A stretch of DNA of 38,744 nucleotides from a bacterium (GTDB lineage Bacteria; Thermotogota; Thermotogae; Mesoaciditogales; Mesoaciditogaceae), in contig JAJYYZ010000017.1 in assembly GCA_021800445.1 (NCBI GenBank), positions 1-38,744 on the forward strand. The letters run 5' to 3'. The notes beneath the pieces are model-generated. The model did not search any database. It was given only the letters and a program-made list of their open reading frames with translations, and was not told the origin of the DNA. This document shows, piece by piece, positions 1 through 7,344 of this stretch. The number at the start of each line of letters is the position of its first letter. Position 1 is the stretch's first letter. The position numbers and the translations under genes were made by a program.

Positions 1-103
1 GGCATTTCAGGGTGTCATGACACGGATAACGTAGTCTTGCGACTTAGGCTAATCAACAAGAGCTTTTGCAAGCCCCCATCTCTAAAGGTGATGGGTTGTT
101 GAC
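1..103 (+). mobile_element. IS200/IS605-family right end (partial)
   Basis: The first 103 bases resemble the 3' end of a tnpB-type IS200/IS605 element. A structured stretch containing GACACGGATAACGTAG is followed by a subterminal hairpin (CCCATC at 75-80 pairing with GATGGG at 90-95), and the element ends in TTGTTGAC at about 96-103. The transposase and tnpB would lie left of the window. Recognition rests on the recalled look of such ends, not on a search. The boundary near 103 is inferred. Confidence 0.6.
1..103 (+). ncRNA. 3' portion of a TnpB omega-RNA-like scaffold
   Basis: In IS605-type elements the tnpB mRNA 3' end and the right end form the omega (reRNA) guide RNA, and the roughly 16-20 bases just outside the element act as the guide. 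Here the terminal hairpin and the upstream structured segment fit that layout. The guide would then begin at about 104 (TTCGTTATTTTTTTAATG). Only the 3' part is in the window, so presence of an intact tnpB is unknown. Confidence 0.45.
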
Positions 104-942
104 TTCGTTATTTTTTTAATGAGGCAATGATAATATTCTTCGAATTGTTCGTAGAATTCATAAGCATTTTTATCGTTAATGTTGATCTTACATTCTCCTA
201 TTCTTTGAATCAGCATCAAAAGTGTTTTTCTATTATCGGTAAAAGACGACACTATTAGATATTCATCATCCAAGTCTTTAAAAACTATTTCTATTAAAAA
301 AACAGAGAGCGTTAAAAACCATGAAAGAGAGAACATGGATTTTATGTTCGTTTTGAAGCATTCATATTTTTCTGAGATATCAAATAGTCTTTCTAAACCG
401 ATTTTCCTTTCATTTAAAAAATTGGCTTTTGAAAGTTTGAGAAGTTCATCATAAGTGGCTTTCTGATTTAAAAATCTTATTTTGGCGATTTGATTTGAAT
501 TAGATTCTCCATGTGTTAAAATGTGAAAAATTACTTCTGCTTTTGTTGTGCATCCAAAAATAAGCCTTAATTTCAGAAGAAGATTTTCTTGTAAGTCGAC
601 ATCAACATCCAGTATATATTTAGATTTTTCTCTTGATAAATCCGTACCTTTAAAGTTAATTTCAGGATTTTTTAAAATCTTTATCAATTCCCTTTCCATC
701 TTTTTCAACCTTGACAAATTAACGTATTTTCTATTGGCGTTAAACCAATCTTTTGATATCTTTTCAAGCCTTGGCTCAAATTTCTTCAAATAATTCGAGA
801 ACAATAAGATAGCCTCAGGATCAGTATAAATTTCAAATTCTTTAAGAGGATTAAGCCAAACTCCTATTTTTTGCCATTGATCCCAAATAATATCAGTTGA
901 ACATGTTATAATTTCATTTTTAAATTTTTCTGGCGACGTCAT
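82..942 (-). CDS. winged-helix protein, partner of a nucleotidyltransferase
   Basis: This protein of about 286 residues has a central segment (roughly residues 120-185) that reads as a winged helix: a leucine-rich lead, then ILTHGESNSNQIAKIRFL, then a recognition-helix-like stretch ending in LSKANFL. Such proteins are often encoded directly after DUF6036/AbiEii-like nucleotidyltransferases and are thought to form regulator or toxin-antitoxin-like pairs; that is exactly the neighbour here (overlap of about 20 nt). The rest shows no motif I recognise. The start is ambiguous: ATG at 942 was chosen, but an in-frame TTG at 960 is possible. The last seven codons (KSTTHHL and the stop) are read from the IS200/IS605 right end, so the native C-terminus has been replaced. 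Confidence 0.6.
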   Translation of the reverse strand: MTSPEKFKNEIITCSTDIIWDQWQKIGVWLNPLKEFEIYTDPEAILLFSNYLKKFEPRLEKISKDWFNANRKYVNLSRLKKMERELIKILKNPEINFKGTDLSREKSKYILDVDVDLQENLLLKLRLIFGCTTKAEVIFHILTHGESNSNQIAKIRFLNQKATYDELLKLSKANFLNERKIGLERLFDISEKYECFKTNIKSMFSLSWFLTLSVFLIEIVFKDLDDEYLIVSSFTDNRKTLLMLIQRIGECKININDKNAYEFYEQFEEYYHCLIKKITKSTTHHL

Positions 943-1174
943 AATATCCCATTCTTTCAAGGAAGTCTTTTAATATCTCGCGATATCCATCTGACACATC
1001 ATGAGTCATGCTCCACCGAGCAGCATTTTCAATTTCTTCAGCAGATGGCTTTAATTTCTTGAGATCTTCAACATGGTATCCACCACGATCAACAGAAGCA
1101 TAAAGTTTGAAATATATTTGATCAATTCTTGAAATGTAGTAAACTGTAAGATACTCTCCATAGTTCTTCTTCAT
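920..1174 (-). pseudogene. C-terminal fragment of a DUF6036-like nucleotidyltransferase
   Basis: This 84-residue frame matches only the C-terminal half of DUF6036-type nucleotidyltransferases. The diagnostic stretch is RIDQIYFKLYASVDRGG, followed by a DLKKLKP helix and the ARWSMTHDVSDGYRE segment. The catalytic half, which should carry a GG-A/S motif and the D-x-D metal ligands, is missing. It starts with ATG at 1174, overlapping the stop of a 39-codon frame upstream (TAATG), and its end overlaps the winged-helix gene. The frame may still be translated by coupling, but it cannot encode an active nucleotidyltransferase as it stands. The family call is from memory of the family pattern. Confidence 0.6.
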
Positions 1175-1293
1175 TAATCTATTTTCAAATCCATCATCCT
1201 TTGTTGTCCTTCAACAATTTCAAATTTTTTATTTAGCTTTTTCAATTGTGCATTTAAAGCTAATAACGCATTTTTAATATCGAGAAAGGCCAT
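1174..1293 (-). pseudogene. 39-codon N-terminal remnant of the same nucleotidyltransferase
   Basis: A short frame begins with ATG at 1293 behind a clear ribosome site (AAAGGTG about 9 nt upstream). It encodes an amphipathic helix (MAFLDIKNALLALNAQLKKL) and then KKFEIVEG, which is how this nucleotidyltransferase family usually starts just before its GG-A motif. After that the sequence departs and stops at 1174, with the stop overlapping the next ATG. The simplest reading is an internal deletion that removed the catalytic core and left both ends. Confidence 0.5.
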
Positions 1294-1330
1294 AATTTTC
1301 ACACCTTTAGATTATCATTTAAGAATTTTT

Positions 1331-1373
1331 TTAGTGTTTCAAACACTAACTATTAGTATATCATATACTAATA
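1331..1373 (-). promoter_or_regulatory. twin palindromic operators
   Basis: Two perfect 19-bp palindromes of the same form lie upstream of the small minus-strand operon. The first, at 1331-1349, has arms TTAGTGTTT and AAACACTAA around a central C. The second has arms TTAGTATAT and ATATACTAA around a central C, and with flanking bases spans 1351-1373. Their centres are 22 bp apart, about two helical turns. Shared outer half-sites TTAGT and ACTAA suggest one dimeric repressor binding on one DNA face. Confidence 0.6.
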
Positions 1374-1801
1374 AAATATTCAAATCTGCCATCATCGTTC
1401 TACGTCGGAATGATTATTTCGTAAAATCTTCTTACCAAAGAACGAGATACATTAACAATGACTCGTAATCGGAAAAGACGGTGACATACTCCCACCACTG
1501 GCCATATCATTGGATAAATTCTAAAGTGGAAAAGTACCTGATGGGAGCACTGTTAAATGGATGTTAAAAGTCGTAATATTGACGCACAACTTAAGTAAAC
1601 TTCTCACTTTCCAAAGATTTGATTATACCTCTAAGAAGGTAATTGTTTGCAAAGTTGATTGTGTAAATTCTCTCTTTTGTTTCTATCGGCTTGATCATGT
1701 TTTTTCTTTCATTCTTGACATTGTGCGAGATTTTTGAACAGAATTTGTGATACCGAAAATTTTCAATTCTTCTGATTTCATTGTCATATCGTCCTTTAAT
1801 T
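1374..1801. other. intergenic DNA, no confident gene
   Basis: There is no convincing gene in this AT-rich stretch. At 1481-1550 a segment GTGACATACTCCCACCACT and a later GATGGGAG vaguely resemble a decayed IS605 end. On the minus strand an open frame without a good start runs from about 1868 to 1591; it contains an ATG-started 36-codon piece (MIKPIETKERIYTINFANNY...) with no ribosome site. Both could be remnants or chance. Confidence 0.4.
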
Positions 1802-1830
1802 TTGCCATCAAAAGTGGTAAAATTTATTAT
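1802..1830 (+). promoter_or_regulatory. sigma-A-type promoter for the Mrr-like/pullulanase operon
   Basis: A TTGCCA -35 element at 1802-1807 and a TATTAT -10 element at 1825-1830 are separated by 17 bp, which would start transcription near 1837, about 30 nt before the first start codon. Confidence 0.5.
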
Positions 1831-1865
1831 GCATTGACAAATTAAATCGTAAAGATTGGAAATCG

Positions 1866-2411
1866 GTGATCATGAATTTGAACAATATGTCTTTTTATTT
1901 GATCTTGTTTGTTTTGTTGATCGTTTCAGTTATTGTTCTTTCGATTGCTGTTGCTAACGCCTTTAGAAAATCAAGATCTCTCCGGAAAATCAGAGACTGG
2001 TTTGACAAAATACCCGGAAATGGCGATGGAACTCAATTTGAAGATTTTCTTGAAGTTTTTTTCTCAAAAAGCGGATGGAAGGTCGAAAAACCGACTAATT
2101 CAACCAATACAGCCGATTTTGGCGTGGATCTCATACTTGACGGTAAAATAGCCGTACAGGCCAAAAATTACGCCAAAGACATCTCAAACGACGCCGTTCA
2201 GCAAATTTTTGCGGGTAAAGAATACTGGAAAAATAATGGATTTCCTCGTTTGAAATACGCGGTTGTTATTTCAACATCTTCTTTCACGAAAGCGGCCATA
2301 AAACAGGCAAAAGCAACGGGAGTGATCCTAAAAGATGGGGATGATATAAAAGAGGCTTTAAATAGAGATCTGTCCAAAAGTTGGATTTTCAAAATGAAGG
2401 AGGATTTATGA
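1866..2411 (+). CDS. membrane-anchored Mrr-type restriction endonuclease-fold protein
   Basis: The protein is 181 residues long. An N-terminal transmembrane helix (about residues 9-32) is followed by a basic linker and one Mrr-cat type nuclease domain. The family pattern is visible as FEDFLEVFF, then GW-V, then ADFGVDLIL with the metal-ligand Asp at about 88, and VQAKNY supplying the Q-x-K motif at about 98-100. Mrr-family proteins cleave modified DNA, but many membrane-tethered short versions have no known substrate. It overlaps the next gene by 4 nt (ATGA) and lies in one run with the pullulanase. GTG at 1866 is used; ATG at 1872 is an alternative start and neither has a strong ribosome site. 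Confidence 0.75.
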   Translation: MIMNLNNMSFYLILFVLLIVSVIVLSIAVANAFRKSRSLRKIRDWFDKIPGNGDGTQFEDFLEVFFSKSGWKVEKPTNSTNTADFGVDLILDGKIAVQAKNYAKDISNDAVQQIFAGKEYWKNNGFPRLKYAVVISTSSFTKAAIKQAKATGVILKDGDDIKEALNRDLSKSWIFKMKEDL

Positions 2412-2743
2412 GGGCTTTCGCAATTTTTTTGGTAATTGTCGGACTGTTCCTATTTTTATCGATAATAGGACTTTTCAGCATCAATTTTCGTTTTGTCGTT
2501 GAAATAATTTTCGCTATTTTCTTTGCGATAGAAGGAATAAGGGAAATAGCAAAAAGAAATCTTATAGGCATAGGAGGTCTGATCTTTTCCGCTTTCCTTT
2601 TCACAAGTACTTTTGAACTTTTCGGTTATAGATTTTCTCTTGATCAAACATTTGTCGCACTTGTCGCTTCTTATCTGATAGGAATAGGAATACATATATT
2701 GCTCAGAAAAGCTATAAGTCCTCGTTTTTGGGAAAAATGGTGA
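2408..2743 (+). CDS. small four-helix membrane protein
   Basis: This protein of about 111 residues starts at ATG 2408, overlapping the stop of the upstream gene and preceded by AAGGAGG. Four hydrophobic segments are seen: about residues 3-24, 26-42, 48-66 and 78-98, with a basic RKAISPRFWEKW tail. It resembles the DUF5668/LiaI-like small membrane proteins in size and pattern, but no diagnostic residue was found. It is translationally coupled to the Mrr-like gene and 16 nt ahead of the pullulanase start, so the three are likely co-expressed. Function is unknown. Confidence 0.65.
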   Translation: MRAFAIFLVIVGLFLFLSIIGLFSINFRFVVEIIFAIFFAIEGIREIAKRNLIGIGGLIFSAFLFTSTFELFGYRFSLDQTFVALVASYLIGIGIHILLRKAISPRFWEKW

Positions 2744-2759
2744 ATTGGAGGTGTTTCAA

Positions 2760-5363
2760 GTGAAAAGGTATTTTCTGATTCTATCTATTTTGCTAATTGC
2801 CATTTCAAGTTTTACAATGGCCGTTTCTGTCTACCCTTCTCTTTCCGCGGGTAAAACGGCGTCTGATTTCGGCGCTAAAACCGTCCTGATAATTCACTAT
2901 CACAGATATGACGGAAATTACTCTGGTTGGAATTTGTGGGTGTGGCCTTACAGACCGGAAAGTTTGGCTGGCGCGGCATATCAATTTACAGGAGAGGACA
3001 GTTACGGGCCTTACGCGATAATAAAATTCGATCAAAAATACACTCAACTTGGTTTTATAGTAAGACTAAATGACTGGCAGGCAAAGGATGTTTCGGAAGA
3101 CAGGCACGTTGTCATACCTTCGTCCGGCGTGGCTGAAATTTGGGTTCTGGAGGGACAATATGAATGGTACACAAATCCTAAAGATATCGACATATCACCG
3201 AGAGCCATGGGCGCCTTTTTAAATTCTCTGAACAAGGTTGATCTTTACCTTACAAATCCAATAGAAACAAAGGATTGGAAAGATACGGTATCTTTTACTG
3301 TTGACGGTAAAAATTGGCCGATATCGGATGTTGAACCTGCCATCGCAGGATCGCTGTCCAAAACCTCTTACATCGAGATAACTTTGAAAGCGCCGCTTTC
3401 AACCTACGATGTTGCAAAACCTATGGCCGTTGAAATAAAAGGATTTCAACCTGCCACAGTTTACGCTTACAAAGCGTTAAATGATCCTCAATTTTATTAT
3501 TCAGGCCAGTTAGGCCCAATTTACACGCCATCCGAGACGACATTCAAAGTATGGTCTCCGGTCTCCGAATGGGCAAAGATTTTGCTTTACAAGACGGCCG
3601 ATGCAACGGTGCCGTACGCAAGTTACGATATGTCGAGAGATGCAAAAGGGGTTTGGAGTGCTAAGGTTAAAGGAGATCTAAACGGCGTATATTACCTTTA
3701 CGAATTCTATTCATACGGCGAGGAAAGAATAACGCCCGACATAAATTGCTATGCGGCGGATATGTACAACAGAAAATCCATGGTCGTGAATTTAGCGGAT
3801 ACAAATCCGCCAAATTGGTCAAAAGATCGTTCTCCATCCCTTGCCCATAGAGTTAATGCCATAATATACGAAGTGGATGTTAGAGACTTTTCGATTGATC
3901 CAAACTCCGGAGTACCCGCTCAATATCGCGGCAAGTATCTTGCCTTCACGGCAACGGGAACAAACTATAACGGAATACCAACCGGCATAGATCATCTTAA
4001 AGCGCTTGGAATAACAGATGTGCAGATAATGCCGATACAGGATTTCTGGAATGAGCCCTTCGATCAATACAACTGGGGATACATAACCTACCTTTTCAAC
4101 GTGCCAGAGACACAATATTCAACAGATCCTCAAAATCCCATGATCACGATAGAACAGGTCAAAGAAATGATCCAGTCTCTTCATGAAAACGGAATCGGCG
4201 TTATCATGGATGTGGTTTACAATCACACGTCAGGAGTGGGCAAAGATTCTCCATTCGATCAAACCGTACCTTACTATTACTACAGAGTGGACGAAAAGGG
4301 TGTGTATCTCAACCAGTCGGGCGTAGGAAATACAATGGCAACCGAAAACACGATGGCAAGACAGTACATAATTGATTCTTTGAAATACTGGGTAAAAGCA
4401 TACCATGTCAACGGATTCAGATTTGATCTGCTTGGCCTGTTTGACAAACAAACCGTTAAAGATATAGTCGATCAATTGCATGCCATTGATCCACAGATTT
4501 TGCTTTACGGTGAGCCATGGGGAGGATGGGGAGTTACTCCTCTCTTTGGAAAGGGAGATCAAAAGGGCATGAAGGTGGCCGTTTTCAACGATGATCTCAG
4601 AGACGCGATAATTGGAAGCGTTTTTGACATAACGGCAAAAGGGTTCATAGAGGGTGCAAACAAAGATATACTCATCCAGCGCGGAATCGTCGGCGAGATT
4701 CCTTATTCCCAAGTCATATCCGGCTTTACACAGGAGCCCGGAGAGACAATAAATTACGTCACATGCCATGACAATTACACGCTGTGGGATAAGATAAGCG
4801 GGGCTGCGACCAACTGGACTGTCGAGCAAAAGGAAGCGGCGGATAAACTTGCAAACGGCATGATTCTGACATCTCAAGGAATTCCCTTCATCGCGGGTGG
4901 AGAAGAATTTGCGCGCACAAAGGGAGGAAACGGAAACAGTTACGATGCTGGAGATGCGGTTAACGAATTCGATTGGTCAAGACTTGCAACCTTCCAATCA
5001 CTTGATAAATATTATCAAGGACTGATAGCATTAAGAAAGGCACATCCTGCCTTTAGAATGTACACGGCCGATCAGATAAAATCGTCTATAACGTTCTTCC
5101 CAACGCAGTACAAACAGGTGACACAATATCTTAGAATGCCTTTGGCATTTGTCGCTTACGAAATTCACGGAAGTCCAAACGGCGATAAGTGGAAAAACAT
5201 AATAGTCATATACAACGGAGAAAACCAAAATATCAAATTCACATTGCCGGAAGGCCAGTGGGATCTCGTGGTCAATCAAAATCAGGCGGGAGTGGATACG
5301 ATAAGCGTGCTTTCGGGAGAGATAGAAATTCCACCAACTTCTATGTACATTTTGCATCAATGA
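2760..5363 (+). CDS. pulA: secreted type I pullulanase (GH13_14)
   Basis: This enzyme hydrolyses alpha-1,6 branch links in pullulan and starch dextrins outside the cell. The start is GTG 2760, six bases after GGAGGTG, giving 867 residues. An N-terminal signal sequence (about 1-22) precedes a CBM41-type starch-binding domain (LIIHYHRYDGNY and NLWVWPY), a linker domain, a CBM48 domain (about 240-330) and a GH13 barrel. Seen motifs are the pullulanase signature YNWGY, DVVYNHT (region I), GFRFDLLG (region II, nucleophile D about 556), LLYGEPW (region III, acid/base E about 585) and VTCHDN (region IV, D about 671). A beta-sandwich domain closes the protein. Length and order match Thermotoga PulA. 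It is the last gene of the run starting at 1866. Confidence 0.96.
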   Translation: MKRYFLILSILLIAISSFTMAVSVYPSLSAGKTASDFGAKTVLIIHYHRYDGNYSGWNLWVWPYRPESLAGAAYQFTGEDSYGPYAIIKFDQKYTQLGFIVRLNDWQAKDVSEDRHVVIPSSGVAEIWVLEGQYEWYTNPKDIDISPRAMGAFLNSLNKVDLYLTNPIETKDWKDTVSFTVDGKNWPISDVEPAIAGSLSKTSYIEITLKAPLSTYDVAKPMAVEIKGFQPATVYAYKALNDPQFYYSGQLGPIYTPSETTFKVWSPVSEWAKILLYKTADATVPYASYDMSRDAKGVWSAKVKGDLNGVYYLYEFYSYGEERITPDINCYAADMYNRKSMVVNLADTNPPNWSKDRSPSLAHRVNAIIYEVDVRDFSIDPNSGVPAQYRGKYLAFTATGTNYNGIPTGIDHLKALGITDVQIMPIQDFWNEPFDQYNWGYITYLFNVPETQYSTDPQNPMITIEQVKEMIQSLHENGIGVIMDVVYNHTSGVGKDSPFDQTVPYYYYRVDEKGVYLNQSGVGNTMATENTMARQYIIDSLKYWVKAYHVNGFRFDLLGLFDKQTVKDIVDQLHAIDPQILLYGEPWGGWGVTPLFGKGDQKGMKVAVFNDDLRDAIIGSVFDITAKGFIEGANKDILIQRGIVGEIPYSQVISGFTQEPGETINYVTCHDNYTLWDKISGAATNWTVEQKEAADKLANGMILTSQGIPFIAGGEEFARTKGGNGNSYDAGDAVNEFDWSRLATFQSLDKYYQGLIALRKAHPAFRMYTADQIKSSITFFPTQYKQVTQYLRMPLAFVAYEIHGSPNGDKWKNIIVIYNGENQNIKFTLPEGQWDLVVNQNQAGVDTISVLSGEIEIPPTSMYILHQ

Positions 5364-5393
5364 TGAAGATAATAATAATTTTTAAAGAATTTT

Positions 5394-5494
5394 TTGCAAA
5401 CATGTCATATAAGTATGTTATACTTCTAATAGTTAACGTCACCGTCTGAGTGCTTCCTCCTCACCACCGCCCAAAAAAACGGGCGGTTTTTTTT
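5394..5494 (+). ncRNA. candidate small RNA with anti-Shine-Dalgarno stretch, with its promoter
   Basis: Just after the pullulanase stop there is a promoter-like pair, TTGCAA (5394-5399) and TTATAC/TATACT (5418-5424, preceded by TATG). A transcript starting near 5431 would run only about 64 nt to a strong terminator at 5466-5494. It has no open frame of note. Its 5' half carries GCTTCCTCCTCACC, complementary to ribosome binding sites such as GGAGGAAG, and is mostly unpaired by eye. The layout fits a trans-acting riboregulator, but it could also be a fortuitous promoter inside the pullulanase 3' UTR. Confidence 0.4.
5466..5494 (+). terminator. intrinsic terminator after pullulanase
   Basis: ACCGCCC (5466-5472) pairs with GGGCGGT (5481-5487) across a loop of A residues, followed by a run of eight T. 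It would end the pullulanase transcript and the proposed small RNA, and it separates them from the convergent hydrolase gene. Confidence 0.9.
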
Positions 5495-5509
5495 GTGCGA
5501 CAATTCTTA

Positions 5510-6289
5510 TCATGATAAAAATGCCTCAACTTTTTTAATCCAAAGATCCGCTTTTTCGTAAAAAGCCGCATGTCCGGTTTTATGGAGTACAACAAGCGAT
5601 GAGTGAGGGATCTTTTCCGCCATTTTTTTCATTTCACTTTTTGGCGTTACGATGTCTTCGTCAGCACATATCAAAAGCGTGGGTACGGTTATCTTTTTTA
5701 TTTCTTCCGAGAGGTCGAAATAATTTCCCGATCGGCTCAGCCTTATGAAACCTTCAAGCCATTTTTTATCTGTAACTTTTGAGGCATTCGCTATTCTTTC
5801 GTTTATCCAACTCTCATTTGAATTGTAAAAAGTCCGCGAGTATATCGCAGGAAAAGAAATTTTGAAAAGTAACTTGGGATCACCTGTTGCGGCCATTTCC
5901 CAACTGTTTCCAAGTGATCTGAGATAATTGTCAACCGTATCAACCGCATTTGAAAGTACCAATTTGTAAACACGCTGTGGATGTGAAATGATAAAATGTT
6001 CGGCAACGTGTGCACCGTAAGAAACTCCAACGATGTGCGCTTTTTTTATCTTAAGATGATCCATCAAATTGAGAAGATCTATCGATCTTTCCGATATGTC
6101 ATAATCTTTTGCCGTTCTCGAAGATCTGCCTTGATCTTTGAAGTCGAAAGTTATGACATCGAAATGTTCTTTGAATTTGTCAACATGATATGCCCAACTA
6201 CCCGTGGACATCATTATGCCGTTAAGCAGTATAAGAGGATATCCTCTGCCGGCTCTTTCATAGTAAATTTGAGAATCAAAGTAAGGCAT
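5510..6289 (-). CDS. alpha/beta hydrolase
   Basis: This 259-residue single-domain alpha/beta hydrolase resembles the 3-oxoadipate enol-lactonase/epoxide-hydrolase-like branch. The nucleophile elbow is GVSYGAH (Ser about 95), the acid is in CADEDIVTP and the histidine in KTGHAAFYEK. The oxyanion-loop region reads LLNGIMMSTGSW, with an NG where many relatives have HG. It overlaps the upstream hydrolase gene by 14 nt, so the two are co-translated. No signal peptide is seen, so it is cytoplasmic. The substrate is unknown; it may be an ester or lactone linked to the acyl-CoA cluster upstream. Confidence 0.85.
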   Translation of the reverse strand: MPYFDSQIYYERAGRGYPLILLNGIMMSTGSWAYHVDKFKEHFDVITFDFKDQGRSSRTAKDYDISERSIDLLNLMDHLKIKKAHIVGVSYGAHVAEHFIISHPQRVYKLVLSNAVDTVDNYLRSLGNSWEMAATGDPKLLFKISFPAIYSRTFYNSNESWINERIANASKVTDKKWLEGFIRLSRSGNYFDLSEEIKKITVPTLLICADEDIVTPKSEMKKMAEKIPHSSLVVLHKTGHAAFYEKADLWIKKVEAFLS

Positions 6290-7031
6290 CTTTGAATTTC
6301 ACCAGTATTTCAATGAACTTTTCCGGATTTTCAACGATAACGCTGTGGCCGATACCGTCAAGCACTTCAAATTGACAGTTTGGAATCATTTTTGCCATTT
6401 TTTCAAGGCTTTCTTTTGGAACTATCGGATCCAAATTTCCCCACAGAATTTTGACCGGTATTTTTATATCCTTCAGATTTTGAGAATAATCATACCTTTC
6501 AAGTGCACGCGCATTTCCGCTGAAGGCTTTTGGATTCATCTTCAACGCATCGTTAACGAATGCTTTTGCCTTCTCTTTTCTCGCCGGCATGGTATTTGAG
6601 AGGGAAAATTCAAGCAATTCGGGATGATCCTTGAAACTTTCAAGTACAGGATAAAGGTTTTCGGCCGTCTTTAAGCCATCCGCCGGGGCGGGATCGATAA
6701 GGATCAATCCAGAAAATACGTCGGGGTGATCTATGACACACTTCAAAGTTACGGCGCCACCAAGTGAATGACCCGCAAGAATCGGTCTTGAAATTTTGAG
6801 CGATTCGACGAATTTCCATAGATAATTTGCGTATACCTCTATCGAAATGGAATCTATCCTATCTGAATTTCCAAAGTTGGGCAGATCGAGTGCATACGTC
6901 TTTATTCCATCGATCTTCATAACTTCTTCAAACCATTTTGATGATGCAAAATTTCCGTGAACGTAAATAACTGGCATTCCATCACCCTTTGTTTCGTAAA
7001 AAATCCTTACATTTTTGATTTGAATAAACAT
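6276..7031 (-). CDS. alpha/beta hydrolase
   Basis: A second alpha/beta hydrolase of 251 residues, clearly related in layout to its downstream partner. It has YVHGNFAS for the oxyanion loop, AGHSLGGAV as nucleophile elbow (Ser about 93), GNLDPIVP with the acid Asp, and GIGHSVIVENP with the catalytic His. ATG 7031 follows GGGAGGG closely. The two hydrolases may arise from an old duplication or form a functional pair on successive esters. They lie about 310 bp downstream of livM on the same strand, separated by repeat DNA, so co-transcription with the liv genes is uncertain. Confidence 0.87.
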   Translation of the reverse strand: MFIQIKNVRIFYETKGDGMPVIYVHGNFASSKWFEEVMKIDGIKTYALDLPNFGNSDRIDSISIEVYANYLWKFVESLKISRPILAGHSLGGAVTLKCVIDHPDVFSGLILIDPAPADGLKTAENLYPVLESFKDHPELLEFSLSNTMPARKEKAKAFVNDALKMNPKAFSGNARALERYDYSQNLKDIKIPVKILWGNLDPIVPKESLEKMAKMIPNCQFEVLDGIGHSVIVENPEKFIEILVKFKDALL

Positions 7032-7059
7032 TTCAACCCTCCCGCACTCTTATATCCAC

Positions 7060-7145
7060 CAATTAGCGCGTAGCACGTGGCTCGTAGCACGTAGTAAAAA
7101 CAGAGATTAGAGATCAGACATTAGAGATAATTTGTGACGCACGAT
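7060..7145. repeat. degenerate dispersed intergenic repeat, copy A
   Basis: The stretch is built from near-repeats such as GCGCGTAGCACGTGGCTCG and GTAGCACGTAG, then AGAGATTAGAGATCAGACAT and TTAGAGA. A matching stretch in inverted orientation lies at about 17840-17945, sharing 23 of 26 bases in its best part. No coding potential is seen. Confidence 0.6.
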
Positions 7146-7165
7146 ACATTTTCTTTTTTTATCCC

Positions 7166-7240
7166 GTCATCCCGCACTTGATGCGGGATCGCATTTTCAT
7201 GTAAGCTTTAAAGGCGATCCCTGATGAACTCAGGGATGAC
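7166..7240. repeat. REP-like nested palindromic element
   Basis: Two hairpins, CCCGCA-cttga-TGCGGG (7171-7187) and CCCTGA-tgaac-TCAGGG (7219-7235), are arranged inside a larger inverted repeat. The outer ends are GTCATCCC (7166-7173) and GGGATGAC (7233-7240). The inner arms are GGGATCGC (7185-7192) and GCGATCCC (7214-7221). The whole could fold as a cloverleaf or cruciform. No T-run follows on either side, so it is not a simple terminator. The gap 7032-7344 holds only this and the dispersed repeat. Confidence 0.7.
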
Positions 7241-7344
7241 AAACGAACTTTGACTACTCACTCTTCACTGATCACCAGCGCCATTGGCCATAAGCCATAT
7301 GCCAATTCATTCCTTAGTGTCCATTTTGATTGAGAGAATATACT

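Noticed and set aside
1481-1550. Possible second decayed IS605 end (GTGACATACTCCCACCACT)
   Set aside because: The hairpin partner is interrupted and weak, and no transposase remnant is adjacent; not enough to call an element.
1591-1868. Minus-strand open frame of about 90 codons between the operons
   Set aside because: It has no start codon with a ribosome site in the upper part and lies over the promoter and start of the Mrr-like gene; it may be chance or a remnant, so it is mentioned only within the intergenic entry.
4230-4877. 215-codon antisense frame inside the pullulanase gene
   Set aside because: It is a shadow of a strongly conserved GH13 catalytic domain and has no ribosome site or recognisable protein features.
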